A stretch of 64,000 bases of DNA, taken from contig CM039464.1 in assembly GCA_022414725.1 (NCBI GenBank), forward strand, positions 61,384,963 through 61,448,962, read 5' to 3'. Positions 43,478 through 53,326 of this stretch are shown in pieces. This stretch comes from Microglena sp. YARC. Lineage: Eukaryota; Chlorophyta; Chlorophyceae; Chlamydomonadales; Chlamydomonadaceae. Below the pieces are notes generated by a model. It was not told the DNA's origin and did no database searches. It saw only the letters and a list, made by a program, of their open reading frames with translations. Position 1 is the first letter of the stretch; every line of letters starts with the position of its first letter. The translations under genes and the position numbers were made by a program.

Positions 43478-44467
43478 GACGATCTAAGGCAATGGGAGTC
43501 CATCCCCAAGTGCCCCAATGTCAGGAACCTGGACATTCGCCATTTCCTCGGCCTGGGCTTTCTAGGCCCTTTCCCTACTTTTGTGCGCTCGCTGGAAGTA
43601 GCATTGACTGTTTACAACCGCCTCTGCAGGGGGGCCTTGCTTAAATGCATTGAGCTGCAGGAACTCAAACTGCACGGATGTTCCAACTTGCGACGAATGA
43701 CGACGTCTCTGGCTGCCTTCAGCAAGCTGCAGACACTCAGCCTATATGAATGCTGCCAGCTTACTGATTTGTCTGCACTGGTTTCCCTCACCAACCTGCA
43801 GACACTGAACCTGACTGGTTGCAAAAAGCTTGGGAATGTGTCTGCATTGGGTTCTTGCCCCAAACTGCAGACACTGAACCTGGATGGTTGCCACGAGCTT
43901 GTAGAAGTGTCTGGATTAGGTTCTTGCCCAAACTTGCAGACACTCAGCCTGCATTCTTGCCACAAGCTTGTGGACGTGTCAGCACTGGCTTCTTGCCCTT
44001 ACTTGCAGACACTAGACTTCAAGTATTGCCACAAGCTTGTGGACGTGTCAGCACTGGCTTCTTGCCCTTACTTGCAGACACTAGACTTCAAGTATTGCCA
44101 CAAGCTTGTGGACGTGTCTGCACTGGGTTCTTGCCCTAACCTGCAGACACTAAACCTACCTGGTTGCCAGAGGCTTGTGGATGTGTCTGGATTGGTTTTT
44201 TGTCATAACCTTCATACGCTAGACCTCTCTGTTTGCGACACGCTCGTGGACGTATCTGCATTGGGTTCTTGCCCTAACCTGCAGAAACTAAACTTGCGTT
44301 GTTGCCGGGAGCTTGTGGACGTGTCTGGATTGGGTTTCTGTCCTAACCTTCAAACGCTATACCTATCCGCTTGCAACACGCTTGTAGACGTGTGTGGATT
44401 GGGTTTATGTTCTAACCTTAAGATGCTAGACCTATCTGCTTGCAACACGCTTGTGGATGTGTCTTAA
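43478..44467 (+). CDS. LRR protein, exon 2 (about ten 24-residue LRRs)
   Basis: 330 codons including TAA at 44465-44467. After a roughly 70-residue lead it is an array of 24-residue repeats with the pattern Leu-Gln-Thr-Leu-x-Leu-x-x-Cys-x-x-Leu-Val-Asp-Val-Ser-x-Leu-x-Ser-Cys-Pro-x, like the cysteine-containing/bacterial-type LRRs of many protist proteins. Two adjacent units (43968-44040 and 44040-44111) are identical over about 72 bp, a recent duplication. The TAA replaces a Gly/Ala codon inside a repeat and LRR units continue in the same frame beyond it, so this stop is premature for the family. Function is probably protein binding; with exon 1 it may be an F-box-LRR adaptor. Confidence 0.75.
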   Translation, partial: DDLRQWESIPKCPNVRNLDIRHFLGLGFLGPFPTFVRSLEVALTVYNRLCRGALLKCIELQELKLHGCSNLRRMTTSLAAFSKLQTLSLYECCQLTDLSALVSLTNLQTLNLTGCKKLGNVSALGSCPKLQTLNLDGCHELVEVSGLGSCPNLQTLSLHSCHKLVDVSALASCPYLQTLDFKYCHKLVDVSALASCPYLQTLDFKYCHKLVDVSALGSCPNLQTLNLPGCQRLVDVSGLVFCHNLHTLDLSVCDTLVDVSALGSCPNLQKLNLRCCRELVDVSGLGFCPNLQTLYLSACNTLVDVCGLGLCSNLKMLDLSACNTLVDVS

Positions 44468-44790
44468 CTAGGTTCTTGCCCTAACCTGAAGACACTCAAC
44501 CTGCATGGTTGCGAGAAGCTTGTGGACGTGTCAGGATTGGGCTCTTGCCCTAACCTGCAGACACTCAACCTGTCTGGTTGCTTGAAGCTTGTGGACGTGT
44601 CTGGATTGGGCTCTTGCCCTAACCTACAGACAATGCTGCTGTCTTTTTGCCAGAATCTTGTGGGTGTTCCTGGACGTGTTTGCATTGGACTCTGGCCCTA
44701 ACCTACAGACACTACTGCTGTCTTTTTTTCAGGATCTTGTGGGTGTTTTTGCATTGGGTTCCCATCCCCACCTGCAAATAATAAGGTATT
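44468..44790 (+). pseudogene. LRR units beyond the premature stop
   Basis: Directly after the TAA the same frame reads Leu-Gly-Ser-Cys-Pro-Asn-Leu-Lys-Thr-Leu for about three more LRRs (to about 44665), then shifts frame within two diverged units (LVGVPG and LVGVFALGS types). Either the gene was truncated by the TAA or this is a decaying tail; readthrough would give about 65 extra residues. Confidence 0.7.
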
Positions 44791-44955
44791 GATAGTTGTT
44801 AGATTACGCTCACCCCCCCTGGGCTGGCCTTATTATCCGATCTACTTACCAACTTAGGAAATGAATAGAGAACCTGCAATGTTTGAGAAACCCGTGTAAG
44901 CAATTCATAGTAATGAGAACGCATGGTGGGGCGTGGTCCCGGGACATGCATTATT

Positions 44956-45043
44956 GTCAGCGTATACTACTAGGACACGAGTGCCTGATTGGCATCTGAT
45001 CAGATGCCAATCAGGCACTCGTGTCCTTGTAGTATACGCTGAC
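44956..45043. repeat. 88-bp near-perfect palindrome
   Basis: Two 44-bp arms (GTCAGCGTATACTAC...GGCATCTGAT and its inverse) meet at TGATCA with a single mismatch (44971 versus 45028). There is no loop. It is probably a tiny foldback MITE or a recent inverted duplication. Confidence 0.95.
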
Positions 45044-45240
45044 AGGTATTAAGGAGCCCCGTCTTACGGCGGTAGAGAACGGGCTGCTACTTTACCTGAA
45101 CTAAGCTACCATGGCGGTTGACAGCGACCGCGAACACAATAGCGCTCCCTTCGGGGGTTGAACCCCGCACCTTATTGTTTCTTCAAGCTCTACACTTAAG
45201 CCATTCGTCGAAACTGGGTAAAGCGATTATATCAATTTAG
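45044..45240 (-). mobile_element. SINE-B 5' part with tRNA-like head
   Basis: On the minus strand, 45230-45130 contains TGGCTTAAGTG (RNA polymerase III A-box-like) and, about 45 bases on, GGTTCAACCCC (B-box-like) within a CGGGG/CCCCG stem. It continues into the SINE-B 5' word CTACCGCCGTAAGACGGGGCTCC (45090-45047). The T-loop has six instead of seven bases and there is no acceptor stem, so it is not a working tRNA. This suggests SINE-B is tRNA-derived. Confidence 0.6.
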
Positions 45241-45484
45241 ATCATATCAGTTTACCCATTTGTTGACATCCTGTAGCAAACATGAATCATCAATCATGGA
45301 TGTGTCACAAATTTGCAGGCCATAAACTTTTACACTCAAATTTGCAGGCCATAAACTTTTACACTCAAATTTGCACGCCATAAACTTTTACACTCAAATT
45401 TGCACGCCATAAACTTTTACACTCAAATTTGCTCGCCTAAACTTTTACACATTATTTACACTCAAATTTGCACGCCTAAAACAT
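45241..45484. repeat. 29-bp minisatellite, about five units
   Basis: 45300-45484: the unit AAATTTGCACGCCATAAACT + TTTACACTC is repeated, with a G/C variant in the third codon-like position and a shortened last unit. Confidence 0.9.
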
Positions 45485-45494
45485 GCGGGGGATG

Positions 45495-45745
45495 TGTGAA
45501 ATGATGGTTCGATGGCAGTGATGGTTCGATGGCAGTTCGATGGCAGTGAACGGCCGTACACGCCATGCCGAGTCTCACAGGCCACACCATCAATCTATTC
45601 TCTCACATTTGTCACATTCCGCCAACCAGAATTAGATATACTCCTCTATACGGCCGTGCACGCCATGCTGAGTCTCACAGGCCACACCATCAAGCTATTA
45701 TCTCACATTTGTCACATTCCACCAACCAGAAGATATAGCGGGGAA
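45495..45745. repeat. Tandem duplication of about 105 bp
   Basis: 45548-45635 and 45652-45740 share ACGCCATGC.GAGTCTCACAGGCCACACCATCAA and TCTCACATTTGTCACATTCC.CCAACCAGAA in segments. The left side has three GATGGCAGTGATGGTTC-type repeats. Confidence 0.85.
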
Positions 45746-45874
45746 TTATACGGGTAGACTTCGGTATTCTGGGTATCGCATGCATTTGTTGTACGCAGTA
45801 TTTGTTTTATTATATATATTTCATATAATACATATATTTCATGTTGGATGGTACAGTACGACAATGCTCCCAAT

Positions 45875-46180
45875 GCCATGTATAAGCACATATTTAAGTT
45901 GTTCAAATTTGAAATGTTAGCTCAAACACCCTTTAATCAAATTGTTAACCGTTAATTGTAGCTATTGGGCCCAATCTGAGCTCCTTTTCGTGAATTGCGA
46001 TGCTCATATGTGCTCTGGTCCGAATTTGTCCGGTTTAATAAGTCTTATAATTCATCAAAAATATAGAATGCTCAAGTTGTTTTGATGTTTTTCATGAAAC
46101 CTAAAATGTTGTTTTGTGACTGACACACTATCGGACATTTTAATGGGGGTAATCCCTTCTTCCAAAAATCTGGAGATTGT
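45875..46180 (+). repeat. Dispersed repeat R4, copy 2
   Basis: Diverged copy of 34425-34740 (see there). Confidence 0.8.
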
Positions 46181-46339
46181 TTTCGTTCGGGTAAACCAAT
46201 TAACCAACTCCTCGGGTCACGTTGTGCACAATTGTGTGGTAGACTCTAGATACCGGCGTATCCCATTGTGTTATACCGCATAGAAGTCTGAAGAAGTTAT
46301 TAAATAGCTCGCTCATCTTGTGAATTATTATGAGTAGCA

Positions 46340-46375
46340 GTATTATCACACCTTCGATGCAGCAGCTTTCTCCAT
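46340..46375. repeat. 36-bp direct duplication flanking a MITE (left copy)
   Basis: GTATTATCACACCTTCGATG + CAGCAGCTTTCTCCAT lies immediately left of the hAT-like MITE; the right copy is at 59768-59803 with one internal mismatch and a different last few bases. Confidence 0.85.
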
Positions 46376-46483
46376 CAGGGTACTTCAAATGGCCAAATTG
46401 GCCAGCGCTTTAGCGCACTTGAAAACAAAAAAACTGCGCTTTGTAGTGCAAAAAGCGCAAAAATTGCTTGCAGCGCCTACTAG
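46376..46483. mobile_element. hAT-like MITE, left part (interrupted)
   Basis: It begins CAGGGTACTTCAAATGGCC and matches the left half of the intact MITE at 63499-63684. The right part resumes at 59676 after the LTR element. GCGC-rich words (AGCGCTTTAGCGCAC) are diagnostic of this family. Confidence 0.9.
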
Positions 46484-46710
46484 TGTTAATGTAAGATTGT
46501 TACAACGGCATAGGCTCGATAGAGGAGAAGATGCTATTAAGCGCAACAGGCGCTATCATATAGAATAGAGATGTGTACTGCAGGGTACTGCAGTCACGTG
46601 CAGGCCACAGCTAGCCTGAGGCCTGACGGCAGGCAACACGGTACCAGGAGGAAAGGTACCGGTGTGCATTATGCCGACTCAGAGACTGATATATAAATCA
46701 GTCAATAACA
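46484..46710 (-). repeat. 3' LTR of the outer element
   Basis: It matches 59471-59675 apart from a roughly 22-bp insertion (near 46557-46580) and about four substitutions. It contains the palindromic words GGTACCAGGAGGAAAGGTACC and CTGATATATAAATCAG. Confidence 0.92.
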
Positions 46711-47155
46711 TCCCCCCCAATTCAAGGTATTCTTGAGCTCAAGAATTCCTGGAATTAAATGAGGGGCATAAGAAAATTAAAATATTAAAGCTAGGGAGAC
46801 TTTGGGAATTTCTAGTAGCTGAAAGGGAGAAATCACATCAGCAGGGGTTTTCAAAGAAATGTCAGTCTTCTGGGGTAGCTGACTAGGTAAGTGGCTCTAC
46901 AGGTAGGCTGCAGGCTAAGTAGCAGAAAGGCTGCTGAGGGGGGTGCAAGGAAACTGCAGGTAAGCTGCAGGCTAGGTAGCAGAGAGGCTGCTGAGAAGGT
47001 GTAAGGAAACTGCAGGAAGGCTGCAGGCTAGAGCAGATAGGCTGCTATGGGAAGCTGGATACAGAAATCCAGGCTTGGTGAAGGCTGGTGAAGATATCCT
47101 TGGCTACGAGAAGTTGCAAGATTCGAGACTAGAGGATTTGTCATTTAGACATGAT
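46711..47155. other. 3' non-coding region of the outer element
   Basis: It contains the polypurine tract next to the LTR and tandem words GGCTGCAGGCTA(A/G)GTAGCAGA (46905-47050, three copies of a roughly 65-bp unit). No gene is seen. Confidence 0.7.
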
Positions 47156-48719
47156 GTCTGGACCAGGGTACTTCAATTGGCCAATTTGACCATCGCTATA
47201 GCGCACTGGAGAAAACAATATCTGCGCTATAAGCGCAGAGGCAAAAAAAACGCAGCGCTTTCCAAAAGCCTAAAAAAAAAGCGCTACACAAAAAGAAAAA
47301 ACTGCGCTTTAAGCGCGCAACCGTTTTTTTTCCAGCGCTTCTCCTGTACTGCTGGTGAACTGGTGGGGTGCCAGAGAGACTCTTGTGGGTGTGTGTGTGT
47401 GTGGGGGGGGGGGAGGTGGAAACCTGTTACAAATTGGAGGTGGAAACCTGTTCCAAATTGAAGGACCGGCTGAAGCATGCACGGATGGAGTGCGAGTGTC
47501 TCGTGGGACAGAACACCACAAGGCCGAAGGACCGGCTGAAGCATCCAGTGTAGCCGCAATGGTTCCCTTCCGCTTCGTCGGGAACGCAGAAACGGCAACG
47601 GACCCGGCTGCACAAAGTGGAAGGAGTTGATTTAGCCAAGAAGATATGATGGCATCCAGCAGATTCCAGGACATAGGTCGCAACTCGATAAGCAAACACA
47701 CACAGATACAGCTCGATCAAATTATGTACCCAAGCAATCGAACATACTCGTGGCCCAGTAGTTCTTGGTCTTCGCTGTCGGGACCCCAGCGGTCTTGGCC
47801 TTCTTCGTCGGGTTATCCTGCTTGCCCATCGCAGTAGTAGGGGCGACTAGGAGAGCGGTAGGGGTGACTAGGAGAGCAGCAGAGGTGAGCAGAGGCGAGC
47901 AGAGGCGAGCAGCAGAGGCGACAGGCGAGTAGAGCAGGAAGGAGGAGGCGGAAAGGAAGAGAGAGAAAAGGAGCAGGAGGAGGAGAGTGAAAAGGAGGTG
48001 GCGAAGGAGAAGTGAGGAGCGAGGACTGCGACTTGTCGACTGGGCGACGAGGAGTCGAGGACAAGGACTTCACAAGGGGGACAGGAAAAGTTTAGACACT
48101 TGATGTCAGCGCGTCTACAGGAATTCGGCAGGTCACAAGTCAACAAGCTGAAAGAGTACCCGACTCGTCGATTCAGACGCAATCGAACTTATGTGTGGTG
48201 GGTTAGAAGGAGCCTATCAGACTTGAGCAGTTAGCTGTGACGAAATGGCAACAGATGAGCAGCAGATGAGCAGGGGCGAGGAACGGAAGCGTTTAATAAG
48301 CCCAGAGATAGGATTTTGACTTTATCGCACTCTGCCAGGTGTTGTATTTAACAGTCCAGAATACGGTTGTTTCCGTTAGCGTTCTAATTGCACGGTCGAC
48401 GGCTCGCCGCGTGCTGCTACAGTGTTACCTAGTCAGGATGGCTGCCCGTCACACTATTTGAATCCCACCCCTTGAGTCACTCAGTCAGTCACTCAATGAG
48501 TCAGTGACTGTCATTCAAAAATTGAGAGAGCGCACAGGGGGACTGCGGTTTCAGCGCTTTCTGTGAGAGACTGAAAAGAGGAAAGCGCATTGGTGTTCAA
48601 AAAGACAGCGCGCTAAGCGCACAGGGGTTGCAAAAATCTGCGCTATAGCGCGCAAGGGTGTCAAAAAGTCAGCGCTCAAAAGCGCAAAAGCGCGCGCTTT
48701 GAAGTACCCTGGTCTGGAC
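47156..48719. mobile_element. hAT-like non-autonomous DNA transposon, 8-bp TSD
   Basis: 1548 bp (47164-48711), flanked by gtctggac at 47156-47163 and 48712-48719. The terminal inverted repeats are CAGGGTACTTCAA and TTTGAAGTACCCTG. CAGGG ends and 8-bp TSDs are hAT hallmarks. The ends share the GCGC-rich words (GCGCTATAGCGCAC, AGCGCTCAAAAGCGCAAAAG) of the 186-bp MITE family. The interior has no transposase; it carries a duplicated word, AAGGACCGGCTGAAGCAT, a G run and purine-rich GGCGAGCAGAGGCGAG repeats (47880-47990). Confidence 0.92.
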
Positions 48720-48922
48720 TAGTCCCCCCATAATTTGGGTGAGCTACATTAGGTAGGCCTTACATTAAAGCAAAGACATCAAAGAGAGACTAGAAGAATT
48801 CTAAATTCAGAAGGGGTGCTGCCTGTGGAAGTACATGGGGCAGTACAGTAGGCAGGTAATCTAATAAATTCTAGAGTGTTCAAGTCTATTCAAACGATGA
48901 AGAGCAATGTTGGAAACTGAAA

Positions 48923-48969
48923 TTAAGTGCCTGGCTTGCTGGGGAAGCCATCAAGGTCAAGTTGTTGGC
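48923..48969 (-). CDS. Last codons of the outer Gag polyprotein
   Basis: Across the copia insertion the outer frame resumes here with Gln-Leu-Asp-Leu-Asp-Gly-Phe-Pro and stops at TAA (48923-48925). This shows where the pre-insertion protein ended. Confidence 0.75.
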
Positions 48970-49301
48970 TATCAGCTTGGAGAGTGGACTCCGGAGAGTG
49001 GACTCCGGAGAGTGGACTCCGGAGAGTGGACTTAGTGTGTGCAGCACGCCAATCTATAAATGCGGAGACGAGAATAAATATTACAAAAGATAGTGGAACC
49101 ATAAAGGGACACCAGCGGAGGAAAGGGGGGCGGTAGCCTGGAACCTGATCAGGGTACAGGTTAGACAGCGCGTGTCAGAAGAACCGATGACGCAGTCAAC
49201 AGTAAGCTGACATAGTACTGTCAGGACCGATAGTTCTAAGGAAGTACATAAGTAGTCACCAAGTCATAAAACGCGTGAGAGCACCGCAATTCATGCTGAC
49301 A
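48970..49301 (-). repeat. 3' LTR of the inner copia element
   Basis: It carries about four tandem copies of the 14-bp word ggagagtggactcc (48978-49031) where the 5' LTR has one; the rest is identical to 55547-55848 except for one C/G difference. The polypurine-like word ataggtggag adjoins it at 49302-49311. Confidence 0.93.
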
Positions 49302-49622
49302 CTCCACCTATGACACAGGTGACATACAATACTACTTCTCCACCTATGGCACTGGTGACATAGAACTATATGTAACAGATTGAAAAAAAAAAAAAATCAA
49401 AGAACTCCGAAAATTCGAGAGAACTTCAAATGGAAACCCAAAGGTTTATAGGAAGGAATGAAACACGGCAAAAACCAAAATTTGCCAAGTTAGAAAAGGA
49501 TGAAAACCGAATATCAAAGATGGGTAACAACGGTATAGAAAACCCGATCCGGGAATAGGAACCTAATGCCATACAATGATAACCAAAGAAACCGATGTAA
49601 CCAAAAAAAATAATTATATACC

Positions 49623-50174
49623 CTAAGAAGAAGCGGTCATCCCAAGCATCCGCATAAACCTCCAGAACACAGCAGGATCAAGGGGCTTGGTGAAGGGGTC
49701 AGCACAGTTGTCCTTGGTGTTAACATAGGCAACATCTAGTGAACCGTCCTCCACCAGCTCCTTGATGTAGTGATGAATAACATCAATGTGCTTGCTGCGA
49801 GGGAGGAGCTGCCAGTCATTGGCCCATCTCAGAGACCCTATGTTGTCACCCTGAATGGTAACTAAATCACAAGGCAGACCCAGATCCACCCTCAACTTCT
49901 TCAACCATTGCACCTCCCTGGCAGCCTGAGACAGGGCCTGATACTCAGCCTCACAAGAGCTAATGGCAACTGTAGGCTGCCTCTTGCTCATCCAGTTCAC
50001 TATGCACCCTCCAGCCAGGACAGCAAAGCCAGTCTGAGATCTCCTGTCAGACCCATCATCAGCAAAGGATGAGTCACTAAAGACAGTAAAAGAGAAATCA
50101 GGGCTGTGTGTGTAAGTGAGTCCCAGGTGGAATGTGACCTCAAATACAAAAGCAAACGCTTGGCTGACCCCCAC
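49623..50174 (-). pseudogene. Copia pol: RNase H end
   Basis: Contains Asp-Ser-Ser-Phe-Ala-Asp, Ser-Lys-Arg-Gln-Pro-Thr-Val-Ala-Ile-Ser-Ser-Cys-Glu-Ala-Glu-Tyr, Asp-Asn-Ile-Gly-Ser and Arg-Ser-Lys-His-Ile-Asp-Val, the conserved copia RNase H motifs, ending 14 residues after Pro-Phe-Thr-Lys-Pro-Leu. It is linked to the upstream part through a frameshift near 50150. Confidence 0.92.
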
Positions 50175-50756
50175 AGGGGGACGGTAGGGTGAGCAGAAAA
50201 CCTGGACAGGTAGCTCACAGCAAAGGCAATATCAGGCCTGGTGCAAGTAGCCAGGTATAGCAAAGCACCAACAAGAGAGAGGTACTGGCTATTAGAGGAC
50301 ATGGGTTCTCCAGGTGGGTCAGTGACGGTGGACTTGTCCATGGGGGCACCAAACCTGGCTTGGCAGCAGCAGTCAGACCAAACTGCTCCACCAGATCAAC
50401 AATGTAGGAGTGCTGGGAGAGGTTGATCTGAACACACCTGCCGTCAGAGTCAAGTGTACAAGCATGTCCAAGGAGAGGAACTGATCCGGCACACCCATCT
50501 CTTTGACCTCCCAGCCAGCTTTCTCCATAGCCTTGATCAGCAAAACATACCTATCCAGCTCACTAAAAGCACAGATAAAATCATCAACATAGGTTAGGAC
50601 ATAGCTCCACCCACCATTAGAATCCCTCCTAAAATACAGAGCAGGTTCCGCCTTGCACATAATAAAACCATGTGCAACCAAAACCCGCTTGACATCCATA
50701 CTCCAAGCCCTGGGCGCCTGTTTCAAACCATAAAGGGACTTGATCAGCTTGCACAC
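50000..50756 (-). pseudogene. Copia pol: reverse transcriptase second half
   Basis: Contains Ser-Leu-Tyr-Gly-Leu-Lys-Gln-Ala-Pro-Arg-Ala-Trp, the catalytic Tyr-Val-Asp-Asp and later Gly-Ala-Leu-Leu-Tyr-Leu-Ala-Thr-Cys-Thr-Arg-Pro-Asp. Frameshifts lie near 50775 (joining to the main pol frame), 50465, 50360 and 50150. All look like one-base events, several in short homopolymers. Confidence 0.92.
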
Positions 50757-53320
50757 AAGGGGAACACCGTTAGACCAAGTACCTTAAAGCCCTCAGGCTG
50801 GTGGCAGTACAGGTCCATACCAGGTTCAAGGGGAGCATTCAGAAATGCAGTCTTGATGTCCAGCTGCCGAACAAACATCTTCCTATGAGTGATGGCAGCC
50901 AGGAGCACCCTCAGACCTGCTTTAGAAGAAACGGGGGCATATACATTATGAAAATCCAACCCAGGACGCTGCAGAAAACCACGAACCACAAAACGTGCCT
51001 TGAAGCGAATAGAACCATCAACCCCAACCTTCTTCACAAATAACCACCTGCCAGACAGGACCCTCTGTTTAGGAGGCAGTGGAGTGAGCGCCCAAGTGCC
51101 ATGGGCATGTAGGGACGCCATCTCATCCTTCATAGCAAGGAGCCATTGATCCCTGTCAGGGTTGGTGGGAAGCATGGCAGCTTTGAAGGTCAGTTCAGTG
51201 GAAGTGGAAACGTATGCTCCCACGTACAAGCAGTGTACTTGTACATGAGCAGCGGGGATATCAGCAGTATCAGCAGTAACCGGTAGTATAGCCCCCAGTG
51301 CAGAACTACTGCCTGGTTGAACAGGGCCGGCCTTATTTGCCTCTATATCAACGAAGCCTGGGTCGACCGGAACACCCCAGCCATACGCAGTATCGGAACC
51401 CGACCAGTGTTCCAGATCATCACTTGCACTATCGGCAACGGCTACATTATCACATGGGCTTGACCCGAGTAATCCACCAGGGACGACAGGAGGCGTCTGA
51501 ATGAACGACACCCGCGAGCCATCCGAGGTGGTCGGAGGTTGGCGACTATTAGTCAATGGACCTGATCCAGGTACCACTATGATCGAAGGCTGTCGTAATC
51601 CTAAATCTTCACCGACGAAATGTGGCGCAGAGGAGGGCCTGGCGACCCCCTGCGATTCGGCTAAGATTTTATCTGAAAGAACTGCAGAATCTCGCCCGCC
51701 CAGTGCCTTCACACACAATACAGCACCATCAGCCCCTGACCTAGGACGCAAGGTCATCCCATGATCAGGGCAGCGGTCGACAATTGGGGTTAGCAAAGGG
51801 TCAAGGGAATTAACCGTAGGCACAGGCATATGTCCGTTGATAGCGGCAGGGATGCGAGAGACATACGGCGACCCGTCATAGGGAGATAGCCCAGGAATAC
51901 AGTTATGATCAAACTGCTCATAGAAGAGTACATCACGACTCTCTACTACCTGGCGCAACTTAGGAACCCAAACAAAATAACCCTTACTCACCAGGGAATA
52001 CCCAACCAGTCTACCAGATAACGCCCTTTCGTCCAGCTTGTTGCGCTTCTTCCCATTGACTAACGTAACGTAGCAAGGGCATTCGAACACGCGCAACATC
52101 GACACATCAAGCTGAACCCCAAAGAAAAGCTCATGAGGAGTCTTATCTCCCTGATTGGGCAAGCGATTACGAAGGTAACACGCAGCTAGGAAGGCATAGG
52201 GCCAGAAAGACTTAGTTAGCTTAGACTCCAGGTGGATGCTCCTAGCTATAGACTGTAAGACCCCATTGTACCTCTCCACAGTTGCATTCTGCTGTGCAGT
52301 GTATGCCAAAGATAACTCATGCACTGCCCCAACCGATATCAGCCAATCCTCAAACCACTTTACTATAAACTTGTTAGCCCTGTCAGACCTCAGGCACTTA
52401 AAGGCAAACCCGTGCAGCTGATTCATCCATCTGAGGATGATAGTCTGAACTGCTAAGGGAGCTTCATCCCTGGTCCTCAAGCACAACACTTCAGCATAGC
52501 CAGAGTGTTGGTCTGTGAGGCACAGAATATAAAACTCCCCACGCACACCTCTAATATGAACTGGCCCCATGATGTCCAAGTGAAGGCGTTGGAGAGGTGC
52601 ATTGATCGGAGTAGTGCTTGCTTTAGGAAAAGGGAGACGTTTGCCCTTAGCCTTTTGACAAGCATCACAAGGGATCTTAGCCAGTTTTTGGACCTGGTTG
52701 AGTGAGAGGGGTAATTTCTTAACCATACCCTTCTTGACAAGTCTGTGCATGGCATCATAGCCGGGGTGACCCAGCCGCCTATGCCACAGCCATTCAGGAG
52801 TGGTAGGGATAACAACTCCACCGTCCTCATCAACATCAAGTGCAAAAGCTGGGTAATTGTCAGCACCAAACGAACAGCCACTGGTGGTGTAACAAGGCCT
52901 ACATGCAAACTTGTAAACACCATCACCGGAGGCAGGGAAGGACCAGAGAATAGAAGAGCCCTGAGTGGCAGTGCAACTTATACTATCAAAAGAAATCTTG
53001 CAGTGGAGAGAATGAGCCACAGCATTTACTGACAGGAGGTTCACCGGACAGTGAGGTATGTAGAGAACATTAGTTAGAATGATTGGTGTTGGTAACCAAT
53101 CACTACATAACTCAATGGATCCCTTACCTACTGCCCGTTGAACCACACCATCACCAAATCGAACTGATGGCAGATTCAGTGGAACATCAAACACAGTGGA
53201 CAAAGATCTATCACCTGTGATGGACATTCCAGCTCCAGAATCCACATGCCAGACACCCTCAGACAGGCTCGGACTACACACATTTGAGAACCTAGAGGTG
53301 CAGGAGAATAGGACAGGGCT
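50744..53320 (-). pseudogene. Copia pol: protease, integrase, reverse transcriptase first half
   Basis: An open frame of at least 845 codons. Protease Asp-Ser-Gly is at residues 14-16 after the first Met. The GAG-pre-integrase zinc-binding set has His167, His172, Cys205, Cys208. The integrase catalytic triad is Asp236, Asp300, Glu336, the last two 35 residues apart as expected. The reverse transcriptase starts near residue 700 with Trp-Leu-Phe-Val-Lys-Lys and reaches Gln-Leu-Asp-Ile-Lys-Thr-Ala-Phe-Leu, which holds the first catalytic Asp. The frame breaks near 50775. The pol frame is +1 relative to gag and opens only after a TAA about 38 bases upstream of the first Met. Confidence 0.93.
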
Positions 53321-53326
53321 TACCTG

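Noticed and set aside
45130..45235. Functional tRNA on the minus strand
   Set aside because: A- and B-box-like words are present, but the T-loop has six bases, the anticodon stem is poor and no acceptor stem pairs. Treated as a tRNA-derived SINE head.
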